Part shown: positions 1 through 12,569 of the stretch, piece by piece
How positions within the stretch are numbered: position 1 is the stretch's first letter
How the letters are laid out: each line of letters opens with the position of its first letter
IMG/VR virus record: IMGVR_UViG_3300050343_000258
Coordinates: 1 to 64,000 of that record
Direction: 5' to 3' (one strand)
DNA from: a virus
Length of the DNA stretch: 64,000 bases
Made by a program: the position numbers and the translations under genes
The notes under the pieces: generated by a model
The model's database searches: none
Seen by the model: only the letters and a program-made list of their open reading frames with translations
What the model was told of the DNA's origin: nothing

Positions 1-2165
1 AATACTGCAACGGTTACTCCGACAAATACTCCAACATTAACCCCTACCTTAACTCCAACATTAACCCCTACCTTAACTCCAACAAATACGCCAACAAATA
101 CGCCAACAAATACTGCAACGGTTACTCCGACAAATACTCCTACCTTAACCCCTACCTTAACCCCTACCTTAACTCCAACAAATACTCCTACCTTAACTCC
201 GACTAATACTGCAACGGTTACACCTACTAATACTCCTACCTTAACTCCGACTAATACCCCATCGTTAAGTCCAACTTTAACGCCTACAAATACTGCTACA
301 GTTACTCCAACAAATACGCCAACCTTAACACCTACTAACACACCAACATTAACTCCAACTAACACCGCAACAGTTACACCAACTAATTAACTCCGACAAA
401 CACACCCACCTTAACTCCAACATTAACTCCAACATTATACTCCAACATTATACTCCAACTGTTACACCCACATTATACTCCAACATTAACACCAGCAACG
501 GTAACTCCGACGCTAACTCCTACTTTAACACCTACAAATACTGCAACTGTTACACCTACAAATACTCCAACATGTAACACCTACAAATACTCCTACATGT
601 AACACCTAGTAATACTCCGACATTAACCCCGACAAATACTGCGACAGTCACGCCAACAAATACGCCAACCATTAACTCCTACCAAACACACCTACAAATA
701 CACCAACATTACACTCCTACTAATACTCCAACATTAACGCCAACAAACACGGTTACCTACATTAACACCTACAAATACATCTACACCGGTAACACCTACA
801 TTAACTCCGACTAATACTGCCTACAGTTAACACCAACTAACACTCCTACGGTAACAACCTACGAACACTCCAACTCTGACTTCCTACAACCTGACTGCGA
901 CCATAACTCCTACTCCAAGTAATACACCTACATTAACTCCAACTAATACTGCCTACACTTAACACCTACCTTAACACCGACTAATTAACTGCCAACAAAC
1001 TTACACCTCAAATAACACCCGACCAATACTCCTACCTTAACACCTACCTTAACTCCAACTAATCAACTCCTGATGCAACTATAACTCCTACCCCTACTAA
1101 CACCCCTACTAACACCCCAACTAATACCCCAACTAATACTCCAACTAATACTCCTACTAACACCCCAACCAATACTCCTACTAATACTCCAACATTAACT
1201 CCTACAAATACACCGACTAATACTCCGACTAATACTCCAACATTAACTCCTACTAATACTGTAACACCATCTCCTACTTCAACTCCTGACGCAACTATAA
1301 CACCTACTCCAACGAATACACCAACGAATACGCCAACGAATACGCCAACTAACACACCTACGAATAACTCCAACAATAACTCCAACAATAACTCCAACAC
1401 TAACTCCAACACTAACTCCAACTAACACACCTACGAACACTCCGACAAATACGTCTACACCTACTAACACTCCAACTAATACTCCAACAAATACACCGAC
1501 AAATACTCCAACTAATACTCCAACTAATACTCCGACTAACACACCAACAAATACGCCTACTAACACACCGACTAATACTCCATCGTTAAGTCCTACTAAT
1601 ACGCCGACTCTAACACCAACAAATACGTCTACGGTAACACCAACTCTAACTCCTACAAATACACCTACATTAACACCAACTAATACACCTACAAATACGT
1701 CTACGCCGACACCTACATTAACGCCAACAAACACATCTACGGTAACTCCAACATTAACACCTACTAATACTCCGACAATAACTCCAAGTGTAACTTCAAC
1801 ACCTGATGCGACCATAACTCCAACACCAACTAACACTCCTATACACCGACCGACAAACTAACACTCCTACCAAATACACCAACTTTAACACCCCACATTA
1901 ACACTCCTACAAATACTGCAACGGTTACACCGACTAATACTCCAACATAATACCCCATCGTTAAGTCCAACTTTAACACCTACTACTGTAACTAACACTC
2001 CAACAAATACACCGACTAATACTCCTATCGTTAAGTCCTACTAATACGCCTACTAATACACCTACAATAACTCCAACAGCTACGACTACTAATAACTCGA
2101 CAACTCCAACTAACACCCCTACATTAACACCAACAGCAACACCAACTGCCACTCCAACGATTACA
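1..2165 (+). repeat. Thr-Pro minisatellite (ACNCCNACN-type tandem units)
   Basis: Degenerate tandem units of 6, 12 and 18 bases spelling ThrPro, ThrProThrAsn and ThrProThrLeu in the + strand frame fill the region. Long minus-strand open frames rich in Val-Gly are only the antisense of this repeat. Indels between units are frequent, so the copy number in this assembly is not reliable. Confidence 0.85.
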
Positions 2166-5027
2166 CCTACAAATTCAAGTTGTGATTGTTTAGAAATAGA
2201 CACAAATATTCCGTTCGCCGCCACAGGTAATACTGTAAATCCTAATGATGTTGTTGAAATTGATTATTATGATTGTGATAATAATTTTATAACATTTAGT
2301 GCTACTACGGCATTAGTAAGTGGAGGTCTTTTCTATCTATGTGTTAAAGATGGTCAAGTAACTGGAGCAAGGACTTGGCGAGATGATGTATTATACAGTG
2401 GAGATTCAACTAATTTCCCACCAATAGATTTTTCTGGATGGAGTCCTTTTCCAAGTGAACCTTCCTATAATATGAATTATGCTGATTCCTTTTATTCATG
2501 CGTTGGAGGTGTATGTGGACCGGTAACTCCTACTCCTACCCCTACTCCAACAGTAACACCAGGACTTAGTCCAAGCCCAACACCAACCAATACTCCGACT
2601 AACACTATAACTCCAACTAATACACCAACTAATACAGTTACACCAACATTAACGCCTACACCGACAAGTACGTTAATTAATGATTGTGATGCGGTTATAA
2701 TAATAAATGATGATGTTAAAGATATTACTCCAACACCGACACCTACACCCACTTCTACACCGCAAGCGTGTATAACGCCTGTTGGTGGAGCGGTAACATT
2801 TATAATAGATGATGGGTATTTTGATTGTGGTGAAGTTGCTAGGTTAACTAATTGTGACCCTAATGTTTATTAGAACAAGAATTTTATGTTACTGCACCAA
2901 TACCTTATACTGGTGGTACTGTAACATCAGGTACAACATTTAATGGTACTATAGATGGTGTGGATTATTGTTTAACGTATGAGGAGGAAGTTGAAGGTTC
3001 CTCAACACATATCTTAACTTCTGTTAATAGTATAGATGCCGATTGTTTAGAATGTACAACACCTGACCCAACTCCATTACCTGAAATTATTTAGTGTATA
3101 TGAAAGATGTGGTGGTGTAGGATGTGTTGAGACTGATATTACATTTGGTGAGCAAACAACCCTGATGATATTGTTTCTAATTGGTCAAGATTTTCTATTT
3201 TGCAGGTTGTAACGTATCCCTGGTACAAACATCAATGAAACAGGGATTACAAGTAGATGGTACTATTATAACTAATGACAGTTCTAATTATTTTCTATAC
3301 GGGTTCTACGATTAATAATAGTTCAAGGTATTTAGGTGTTATAATCTACCTATGTTAGAAGGGGAAAATATTGGACCTCCACCCCAGGTTTATCAAGGAA
3401 GGTAATGCGGACCGATAGTGGTAAATTTTATTATAATAGTTATATAAATAAATTTGTAGTTTGGTTTAATGTTGGTGCTACTGGTACCTGGTTGGAGATG
3501 GACAACGTTTAATCCAACTAGTAAGATGACAGGATTAGCAATATGGTAATCCAACAGGGCTCAAGATTAACAACTACTTCAAGTAATTGGACAACTACTA
3601 AGTTTATCTAATAGTACAGACTAAATACACCGTTAGTGGTCCATCTAATACAGTTGTGTTACGCATATCTAAAATAACTAATGCTGGAGTGTACTCCAAA
3701 AATGATTGAATGTTCACAAAATAGTGGGTTAGTTAATGGGTTTTATTCTACATGTGGATTATAGTGAATACACACATGAAGTTACTTTAGGTAGTACCGA
3801 TACTCAGGATAATGATAATATTGGTCTCATGTATTAGCGGCAATTAAAGATGATGAAGGTATTATATGGTCCTTCAGGTTCAAACACAGTACATTATTAC
3901 TTGACATTTAATGTTAATATGATAAGTAGCCTTCTATTAGTATAATCAAAATAATAATACGCAAGCGTTTACTAATGGTCCGGTTCTTTCGATACTATCA
4001 GTATGGAAGGTACTAGTACTTCTTCACCATTTGGTTAGTAATGGTTCAATTACAATATTCTAACCAGGGTGATGTTAGAGTTAAGGTAATAAAAACAGGT
4101 ACGACTATAGATGTGTACATACTACAAACATGATGGGTAATCTATACCGTAACGCAAGTGTACGGATTGTGTACAAACAGGTTCAACCCCAACCCATATA
4201 CCTTATTAGTGTCGTATAGATTTAACTGATGATTAGTACGTGGACAAATCGGCACCTTCATACGCGACGGGTAATGAATTAGAAAAATTTACAGACCAAG
4301 GTACTAAGTTTGGTTATTTAACTCATCACAACGACAAACTCAGTTCTTTGATATAGTATTCTCAGGTACACAACAAACAAATACCGATACATTATATGGG
4401 TTAAATGTTGTTAATCCTGGAGCTAATAATGTTTCAACATTTAATGAAGTACCAGGATGTTGGGAATATATTGAAGATATAACAGGTTACTACAGGGCCA
4501 TCATACTCGTTAAGTTTAGATACAGGGATACCCTAACTGTACTCAATGTCCTACTGACAACCATTCACCGTCTACCATCACAAAGTCCGACTCCAACACC
4601 GACACCTACACCGACAAGTATTACACCAATTGATTCACCAACACCGACACCTACTAATCACAACTTCAACACCAACACCAACACCTAGTTCACAACCAAG
4701 TGGTGAATTTACGATTTATATTTCAGCTGTATTACAATATGTAATGCTTTTCTGTACATCATAACTTACTGTAAATTCTCAGAAAACTTGTGATGGTAAT
4801 GACCCATTACAACCTACATTTATTTATGGGATAACAAATGGTATAGAAAGGTGGATTTTATGCTTATTGGGAATAGTTCTTCAACAGATACAGGAAATAA
4901 CGGTCAATTATAGAGTAGCAAAAATAATAACAGAAACTGTCAGGTCCAAACGCGGGTTTATATGGAAAGTTATTGGACCTTGTTTGGTGGAGAATGTAGG
5001 TGGACAAGAACGTGTGTTACCTTATAA
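1..5027 (+). CDS. Giant Thr-Pro-rich virion adhesin-like protein, 5' partial, frame-disrupted
   Basis: The reading frame enters from the left edge as [10 protein letters not shown]-type repeats and reaches about 2165. It then alternates with Cys-containing globular segments (about 2166-2520 and 2690-3080, and a long one at 3090-4560) joined by further Thr-Pro linkers (2521-2680, 2725-2760, 4575-4700). The C-terminal segment ends at a stop near 5027. No start codon is in the window. At least fifteen single-base indels break the frame (for example near 388, 420-470, 600, 770, 1825, 2873, 3095), but the translation resumes the same style in another frame each time. I infer one long surface or tail-fibre protein with mucin-like linkers, related in architecture to the intact gene at 5134. 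A decayed gene cannot be excluded. Confidence 0.55.
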
Positions 5028-5105
5028 TATTATGAATAAAAAAAATAAAATTGAAAGAGAGATAAATACTTATAGTAAAATAACATATTCACTTAATAAT
5101 GTGAG

Positions 5106-5114
5106 TGTTTATAA
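5106..5114 (+). promoter_or_regulatory. TATTTATAA-like putative phage promoter
   Basis: TGTTTATAA lies 19 bases before the start at 5134. It differs by one base from the TATTTATAA motif found before several other virion and lysis genes in this window. Assignment as a promoter is inference from recurrence and position. Confidence 0.3.
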
Positions 5115-5133
5115 TAATATAATAGATAAATAA

Positions 5134-7050
5134 ATGAGTACAACAGTAGGTATAGATAGTGCGACAGGAGTATCACCATTTCAAATATGGGTGGCTGATA
5201 GTTGTGATGCGTTATCCCAACAAACATATCTTGGTCAGGTGGCGACTAATGCTGATTTTCCTGCGACATTTAATTTACCGACAATTTATGAAAATATACC
5301 GTTTTGTATTAAAGTTATAGATGCCGATTTATGTGTGGTTTGTGAATGTTTCGGGTTCGGACCATCACCTACACCGACAGCGACACCTACTGTTACCCCT
5401 ACTATTACTCTCACGCCAACACCAACACTTACACCTAGTGCTACAGGACCATGTCTAAATGTCACTTATTATGATGGTGTGTTTGAAGGTAATGGATTTA
5501 CGGAGACGGTTAGATATACATTATCGACAACACTATTTAATGGACAAAATCAATGGATTTCACCAAATAATGGTTCAATACAGTGGTCAGGTACAAGATG
5601 GGAAATTTCAGGTTGGAATTTAGCTGGTGTAACATTTTATAATCCGGCTCCGATATTTCCTTCACCTAATACAACAAATTGGCTATACCAAGGTTGTGTA
5701 AATGGTGCGACATGTAGTGTATCTTTTACAACTGAGGATTGTGGTTTTCCAACACCAACACCTACTCCAACAAATACCGCTACGCCAACAAACACTATAG
5801 ACGTAAGTCAAACACCAACGGCTACATTAACACCAACTAATACGCCGACAGTTACATCTACACCTGATGCGACTTTAACTCCAACTCCAACTAATACTCC
5901 AACTAACACACCAACTAATACTCCAACCAATACATCTACTATCACACCTACACCAAGTGTTACATCTACACCTGATGCGACTTTAACGCCAACACCTACC
6001 TTAACACCTACCTTAACACCTACCTTAACACCTACACCAAGTGTTACATCTACACCTGATGCGACTTTAACGCCAACACCTACCTTAACACCTACCTTAA
6101 CACCTACCTTAACACCTACTTTAACACCTACCTTAACACCTACTTTAACACCTACTTTAACTCCGACAAATACGCCAACAAATACACCTACTTTAACTCC
6201 GACAAATACACCTACTAATACACCTACTTTAACTCCTACAAATACTCCTACACCAACAAGTAGTTCCCCATCATTACCAACTACATATAGATTGTGTAAC
6301 GCCGGTTTAACACCTAGTATGTCTGATTTAATGGTTGCTCCAACAACCTTTAATACCACATTAAATGATGATGATTTTGCAAGTTTCGTATTTACGATAA
6401 CCAATCAATTGAGTCAACAATTTACTATTGACGAATGTTATGAAAAAGTCCCGTATGATGCTAGCGCACCATTATTAAATCCAACTCTAAATACAATTAA
6501 TAGTGATTGTAGTAATAGTGGTAAATGTGAAGCAATACATATATTAGCTGAAGGATGTGTGAATAATAAAACAATGATTATACAAATGGATACGGGAACA
6601 GCGTCATCATTAAGTAGTGGTGATACTATAAGTGCTGCCAGATTAGCTGGAATAGGTGCACTTGTTCAGGAAATTGTACCATCGCAAGGGGTTAATACTT
6701 GTTATACTTTAGGTGGTAAAACTTTTACTATAACGTCAAGTCAGAATAATACTACAATTGGTACTAATTGGCCGAGTGCGGCATATAGATATTCAATAGT
6801 GACTGACTGTTCAGACACTTATTGTGGTTGTAAAACAGGGTTTGGTGTGAATAATACTTCATCATCACAAATAACCTTAAGTAATGTAAAAACTTGTAAT
6901 GGTGATGTTGTTACTATAATACTAGGTGGTGAATCTACTACTACGGTCACGGCTTGTATAAATATGAATAGTTTCTGGCAAACTGTATATAGTGGGGGTT
7001 ACTCGACTCAAATACAGATAGCTTTAGGGACATATAATGATTGTACTTAA
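5134..7050 (+). CDS. Thr-Pro-rich virion adhesin-like protein
   Basis: Intact 638-residue protein. Residues 1-77 form a Cys-containing head (CVVCEC near residue 70). A short Thr-Pro linker covers about 78-105, a globular domain with Trp-rich sequence ([18 protein letters not shown]) covers about 106-204, a long Thr-Pro linker covers about 206-382, and a Cys-rich C-terminal domain follows to the end. No signal peptide is visible. The head-linker-globule layout repeats that of the preceding broken gene, so the two are probably paralogous surface or tail-fibre proteins. The long linker should be extended and rigid like mucin stalks. The start ATG follows the upstream stop directly. The next gene starts 11 bases downstream. 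The exact structural role is inferred from context. Confidence 0.6.
   Translation: MSTTVGIDSATGVSPFQIWVADSCDALSQQTYLGQVATNADFPATFNLPTIYENIPFCIKVIDADLCVVCECFGFGPSPTPTATPTVTPTITLTPTPTLTPSATGPCLNVTYYDGVFEGNGFTETVRYTLSTTLFNGQNQWISPNNGSIQWSGTRWEISGWNLAGVTFYNPAPIFPSPNTTNWLYQGCVNGATCSVSFTTEDCGFPTPTPTPTNTATPTNTIDVSQTPTATLTPTNTPTVTSTPDATLTPTPTNTPTNTPTNTPTNTSTITPTPSVTSTPDATLTPTPTLTPTLTPTLTPTPSVTSTPDATLTPTPTLTPTLTPTLTPTLTPTLTPTLTPTLTPTNTPTNTPTLTPTNTPTNTPTLTPTNTPTPTSSSPSLPTTYRLCNAGLTPSMSDLMVAPTTFNTTLNDDDFASFVFTITNQLSQQFTIDECYEKVPYDASAPLLNPTLNTINSDCSNSGKCEAIHILAEGCVNNKTMIIQMDTGTASSLSSGDTISAARLAGIGALVQEIVPSQGVNTCYTLGGKTFTITSSQNNTTIGTNWPSAAYRYSIVTDCSDTYCGCKTGFGVNNTSSSQITLSNVKTCNGDVVTIILGGESTTTVTACINMNSFWQTVYSGGYSTQIQIALGTYNDCT
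5749..6265 (+). repeat. Thr-Pro tandem repeat inside the adhesin, with an 84-base duplication
   Basis: This stretch encodes ThrPro-x repeats. A segment beginning CACCAAGTGTTACATCT recurs exactly 84 bases (28 codons) later (5951 and 6035), and 12-base ACCTTAACACCT units are repeated in tandem at 5995-6160. The reading frame is kept throughout. Confidence 0.8.
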
Positions 7051-7061
7051 AAAATAATAAA

Positions 7062-8694
7062 ATGGCAGGATTAACAGGAAATCAATGTACGATAATAACC
7101 ATAATACCTATGGAGGTGGAGTGTAATGTTACTAACGCATCTTCCCCAACAGCATCTGATGGTAGTGCCGTAGTTCAAGTATTTGGCGGTACCCCTCCTT
7201 ATTCTATAACGTGGACTAATGGTCAACAAGGTAATACTTTAACTAATTTATCTCCAGGTACATATATAGCTAATGTTGTTGATTATTTTGGAGATTATAT
7301 TAAAAAAACAACATGTGTTGTGGGTAGTAGTACCGAAACAGTTTACAAGTTTATTACATGTCCAGGATTTTCATCTCGAACAGTTTATGTTTCAGGGGCA
7401 ACTTATGAACCACCATTCCCAAATTTCAAACCTACAATTATTTTTAATGAAATACCGGGATGTTATGAGTTTATTGGGACCTGTTAGTTCGGCGGGACTT
7501 GAAGTGTCTGGATTAACAATTAATAGTTCTTATACTACTTGTACTGTTTGTAACCCACCTACACCTACGCCTCCTGCTCAAGACCCGTTATGTTTGAGTC
7601 ATAGTGAATTAAATCAACAATATAATTTCACACCTAACGGTACTGATAATAATGGTAATTTCCAATGGTTAGATACTGTAAATGGTCTTACCTTAACATA
7701 CAATATTAATAATGGTTGGTGGGAAGTATTAGTATGGACCTCTATTAGCGGTAACCAAGGTGCAATGAGACTAATTCAGAGTCCTCCACAATTACAACCA
7801 ACAGGAACGTGGCAAAATCAAGGTGTACCACCGACAAAGGCAAATTGGGTGATGACAGTAGGGACATGTCCAACTAATTTAACCAACTTATCCTTAAGTG
7901 TTACACCAATATCACCACAATGTGAAGGTCAATTGGGTACTGTAATAATGAATGCTAATGGAGGTTCATCACCTTATAGTTATGTTATTCAAGGTATAAC
8001 GTCTTCTCAATTGACAGGTCTATTTAATAATGTTCAACCAGGTAGTTATGTTGGTCAAGTAACAGATGACTCAGGTAATGTTGCGACTACTAACTTTACG
8101 ATTAGTGAAGGAGTGGGTGCACCGTCATATACAATACAACTTAATAAGTTTAACCAAGTAGTGACTAATAACTTAAGAGAACAAGTTGTTAGTTATCAAT
8201 ATGATGTGGTCGTCACTCCTCAGTTACCATCAGGTGTGCAGGTATCGTTTGATTTAGCTTTCGCTCATACTAGAATTAGTACGTACCCTGATAATGGTAA
8301 TTCTGACCCTGTAACATATGAAAATACGTTTACGGGTAGTTTAGATGGTAATGCGGTAAGTATCAGTTCAACATCACCTGTTGGATTAGGTTCACCACCC
8401 CCAGAAAATTGCTCTAACTCTCAAATTACTATTTATACATTTAGTAGTAGTGGAGATACAACTATTACTATAGACGGTAGTTCAACTTTTAACGGTACTG
8501 TAAGTACAACGGTTACATTACCTAGATTCGTTAGTAGCGGTTCATGTAATTGTCCTATTACGGGATTAAACAGAACTAATGTACAATTAAAGAATGTACA
8601 AATAATTGGAACAACAACCTGTGGAACCATAAACGATATATCAACACCAATAACTGGTGAGTCTACTCAATCGGGTTGTCTTCCACTAACGTAG
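7062..8694 (+). CDS. SprB-repeat surface/tail protein (one frameshift)
   Basis: Two Ig-like segments match the SprB repeat family known from flavobacterial gliding adhesins. The first, at about 7090-7310, has the signature GGTPPYSITWTNG then LSPGTYIANVVD. The second, at about 7885-8105, has GGSSPYSYVI then VQPGSYVGQVTDDSGN. Between them is a domain with a Trp-rich core (7590-7880) resembling one in the gene at 5134. The C-terminal part is Ser/Thr-rich. An extra T near 7486 breaks the frame; removing it joins FIGTC to SSAGLEVSG. The true start is the ATG at 7062; a TTG 21 bases upstream overlaps the previous gene. I infer a virion surface protein acting in host contact. Confidence 0.6.
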
Positions 8695-8725
8695 ATAAAA
8701 AAAATAAAAAATTAGATAATAAAAC

Positions 8726-8734
8726 TATTTATAA
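8726..8734 (+). promoter_or_regulatory. TATTTATAA motif before tail/baseplate gene
   Basis: An exact TATTTATAA sits 3 bases before the ATG at 8738. The same 8-9 base motif precedes other late-type genes at 28793, 33244, 37944, 39262 and 50836. Here it is so close to the start that a transcript from it would need an internal start, so its role at this site is less certain. Confidence 0.3.
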
Positions 8735-8737
8735 AAC

Positions 8738-10987
8738 ATGGGATACATAATAAAAGATACCGCAGCATTAGTTAACAGTAAATTAACTGACGCAGGAAGA
8801 AAAAGAATTTCAGAGGGAACATTCAATATTTCATATTTTCAAGTAGGTGATAGTGAGGTTTGTTATGACTGTATACCAAATGCCGATTTATCGACTGGAC
8901 GAGTATTAGATGCTGAGTATAACGCGCAAAACTTATCTCCATTACCTGAAAAAAATAAAGCAAATGTTAAATATCCTTTATTGGTTTCAACTCAATCAAC
9001 AAACACTTATGGTATACCAATCCCTGAACCGATAATAGATAATATATATAATACTGCTGCGACGTTAGGTTTTTTTACTGGACAAACTTCATATGACTTT
9101 AGTAATGTTGTAGATAGTAGTTTTACTGCGTTTACGTCGAGCGCTTATACTATCAATCCTAATTATGTGATACCTATGAATACCGTAAATTCACGGTAAC
9201 ACAATTAGTTTAAACGCCTCAATTATCGACGCTAGTGTAACGGGTAATGTTATATCTAACCATATAATGACAGTTTATTATTCGGATTTTAGTACACAAC
9301 CAATAAGTAATAACTACCCTGTTTTGACTTATAAAGTTATTGATATTACGGGAAACACTTCAGGAAATACGGGAACTGTAACTGTTAAACTTGATAGACA
9401 ATTACCTGACTTACAGAGTATGGGTTATGTTGGTGACGCAAGAGTAATATTTTATCCTTCAGGTATGACTGAATTATATGATACGTATACGCCTGAATTT
9501 TATTGGAATCAAGACGCTATTAATTTTGAAAGTAATTGTGATATCTCTAACTATTTTGTGAAAGTTTGGAACATGAATATTCCGTGGACTGAAAGTCCTG
9601 CTGGATTATTTACTAATGTATATCAAGGGTACGACCAATTTGGTTCTACAGGGTACACAGGCACTAAAGAATATTTAGGGTATAATTCCAATACTGGTCA
9701 AACCGATACTGATTCTACATATTATTATAATTCATTTTCTGAAAAAATTAACTTATCTCCATCAGACCAAAAATCTATATCAATAGTTCACTATACTAAT
9801 CAATCTATTGATAATTTTTATGGTGAGAAATTTGCATTAACAACCACTGATAATCAGTTTCCACTTTCAGGTCAAACGGGTCCTGCACGTAGGTTTAGAG
9901 TAAATGTTCCGACACTTATGTGGCACAAGTCCTCAGGTGGTACGATGGGTCAAACATTTTATGTTGACCCTGATGGGTTTGAAAAAGAAAATTTATTTAA
10001 ACCTCATTATATTGAATCAAATGTAAATAATGATATGAACAATCCGGGGATAAGGTATTACCATTTATGGGATAACAATCCTAATATAAATGGATTTCCA
10101 AATAGAGTAGGTAAAGTTTGGCCGGACTTAAAAATGATAACTTTTGATGATGATGAAATTATTGCGTCATTAAGTTATAAATCGAATAGAAATTGGACGT
10201 TACCCGCACCAAAATTAGGTCTAATTGTACCTAATACCTTTAACGGTACGACTGGTAGTGATACGGGTCTTTTATCAGGTACAACTGAATGTTTATGGTT
10301 AACTTATAGGTTTAACCATTCCGCATTTACTGAGTCGTTACATTGTAATTACTATACACAAATATGTGGTACAGACCCAGATTGTCCACCTGACACTGCT
10401 GATGTAACAGTTAGATTTGGAAATGAGTTTCCATTTTTATTCAGTGATGGTTCACAATCAGGATTTTCAGCTAATGATATAGTCTTACTAGCTCAAAAAG
10501 TACGTGTCAGGGAGAAAAACCTGACCCAACTGAGTGGTATGAGGTAGATGTCACTAGTCAAATAAGTGGAACATCAGTTAATGGTAATATAACAGTATCA
10601 GGTTTAACAGGTAGTACTTTAATTTTAAATAAGACTATGTACGATGATGCTGTATCTAATGGAGATGTGTATGATTTATCAAATTATATTGAGTTACCTA
10701 AAAATAATGACCCAGAACCTACTTTAACATTTGGAGATGAATATTATTTTTATGGTAATATTGCTTCAGACATTCAAGCTACGATTTATGTTATGAATTA
10801 TAAATGTAATTTAGGTCCCACTCAATTTTTAACTTCTCAAAACCCAACATGGTCAACTGCAGATTCAGCTTACATAACTGAAGTTGGTCTTTACGATTTG
10901 AATAAAGAACTTATGATTATATCTAAGATACAGTCTCCTGAAAAGAGACAAGGTATACAACAGTATACTATAAAATTAGATTTTTAA
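8738..10987 (+). CDS. Virion tail/baseplate-like structural protein (two frameshifts)
   Basis: A reconstructed protein of about 750 residues. The N-terminus (AALVNSKLTDAGRKRISEG, then FQVGDSEV) resembles the N-terminal segment of phage tail-collar and baseplate plug proteins, where a 'TdaGrakia...ishiavGd' pattern is usual. The C-terminus (ITEVGLYDLNKELMIISKI ending in KLDF) resembles the ends of phage baseplate and tail-fibre structural proteins. An extra C near 9196 and a missing A in an A-run near 10513 interrupt the frame; both sides read coherently once joined. It follows the adhesin genes and precedes the DNA metabolism block. The virion role is well supported by context; the exact part is not determined. 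Confidence 0.55.
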
Positions 10988-10996
10988 TATAATCAC

Positions 10997-11600
10997 ATGT
11001 CAAAACAAGAATTAAATAATACCCCTAAAGTCTTAGGGTTGGATATATCTACAAAAACTATTGGATGGGCACTATTTGATGAGGGTAGTCAAAAATTGTT
11101 AGAATTAACACACTTTTCACCAGTTATAAAACCTAAACCTGAAGAAAAGATTGAAGAACTATTACTTAAGGTAGATGGTTTTAAAGAGAAAATAGAAGGA
11201 TACAAAGATTTAAATATTGTTAAGGTGGTTATCGAAGAACCACTTCTTAATTCTAATAATATATGGACCGTGGGAACACTTATTAAGATATAATTCTATG
11301 ATTTCAAGGGTAATCTACGAAGTTTTAGGTTTAGTACCTCGTTACATATCAACATATAATTCACGTAAGTTTGCATGGCCAGAATTAGTTAATGATAATG
11401 GAAAAGGTAAAAGAGTTTTATTTGGAGGTCTTCCCAAAACAATTGATAAGAAAGAAATTGTTTGGAAAAAAGTTGCGGAATCTGAACCGCAAATAGTGTG
11501 GTTATATACACGTAACAATACTTTAAAGAAAGAATGTTTTGACCAAGCAGATGCGTACACATGTGTTCAAGGTTATATGAAACAACAAGGTCTTTGGTAG
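10997..11600 (+). CDS. RuvC-family Holliday junction resolvase (one frameshift)
   Basis: The N-terminal strand VLGLDISTKTIGWALFD carries the first catalytic Asp of the RuvC/RNase H fold. VVIEEPLL provides the second acidic residue, and FDQADAYTC near the C-terminus supplies the last Asp. These are the expected acidic sites for metal-dependent cleavage of four-way junctions. Length of about 200 residues fits the family. One extra base near 11282 splits the gene; deleting it gives GTLLRYNSMISRV across the join. It opens the block of DNA-processing genes and probably resolves recombination or branched packaging intermediates. The gene starts 9 bases after the virion gene. Confidence 0.75.
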
Positions 11601-11638
11601 TTGATTTTGTAAATACTTTATTTTATATTTAGTCCTAT

Positions 11639-12569
11639 ATGGACAATCAAGATGAATTATTGGTAGTTGACTTATTAGTTAACATTTTTGGTGAGTCTCA
11701 TTTACATAATGAAATGAGGGCTCAGATATCTTTTGACTGCCCTGTTTGTTCACACGACATTAAAGGTTCAGATAAAGGAGACGGTAAAGGTAATTTAGAA
11801 ATAAATTATGGTCAACACGTTTATAAATGTTGGGCCTGTTCTGAGACACATGGGACTCACGGTCATTTAGGTCGATTGATTGATAAATACGGTTCAAAGA
11901 AGGATAAACAATTTTATACTTTAGTCAGGCCTGATGAGTTTATTAGGGACCAAAGAAAATATAAAACACTTAGATTACCTAAAGAATATCAAAAATTTAG
12001 TGATGTTAATCCTATATTTCCACCAAGAGCGCAAGCTTATAACTATTTAAAAAGAAGGGGTATAACTGATGAAATCATTAAAAAATACGATATTGGGTTT
12101 GCTAACAGTGGTGATTATGCGGGACGTATAATAGTACCATCATTTAATGATGAAGGTTTATTAAATTACTTTGTTGCTCGTAGTTGGAATAAGTATTCTA
12201 AACTAAAGTATAAGAATCCTGAAGCACCCAAAGAGCTATTAATATTTAATGAAAGTAGAATAAATTGGGATGAAGATATATGGATAGTAGAAGGAGTATT
12301 TGATAGTTTTTTTGTTCCTAATTCTATACCACTACTTGGTAAATTTCTTATCTGAAAAACTTTGGGAAACACTATACGATAAATCTAAAGGTAGAATTAA
12401 GATTTGTTTAGATGCGGACGCTTGGGAAGATGCTAAAGGACTTTACTATAAATTAAGTGGTGGAAAACTATATGGTAAAATAGATATAATAAAACTACCT
12501 GATAATAAAGATTTAGGTGACTTACGGGGAGTTATTCCTGAAGGGAGTTATGTAAAATTAGAAAAATAA
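11639..12569 (+). CDS. DnaG-type DNA primase (one frameshift)
   Basis: An N-terminal zinc finger is visible as CPVCSHD (about residue 34) and CWACSETHG (about residue 64). The middle holds the primase-like NYLKRRGITDEIIKKYDIGF segment. The Toprim domain shows VEGVFDS (catalytic Glu) and, after the frameshift near 12348, CLDADAWEDA (DxD metal site). No helicase domain is present in this roughly 310-residue protein, so a separate helicase is expected elsewhere. The stop overlaps the next start by one base (TAATG). The upstream TATATTTAG at 11624 resembles the phage promoter motif. Confidence 0.75.

Noticed and set aside
1-2165. CRISPR-like tandem repeat
   Set aside because: Units are 6-18 bases without spacers and encode protein; no cas genes in the window.
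1059-2224. Long minus-strand open frames rich in Val-Gly
   Set aside because: They are the antisense of the Thr-Pro repeat; the + strand frame links to folded domains.
4867-5133. 88-codon frame before the second adhesin
   Set aside because: It crosses three phases of the preceding gene's C-terminal region and has no coherent start or motif; I see it as a frame artefact.
5808-6404. Minus-strand Val-Gly-Val open frame in the adhesin
   Set aside because: Antisense of the Thr-Pro stalk; the + strand gene is intact.
10500-10560. Programmed frameshift in the tail/baseplate gene
   Set aside because: The indel is a simple A-run loss like those in many enzymes; no slippery site with a hairpin was seen.
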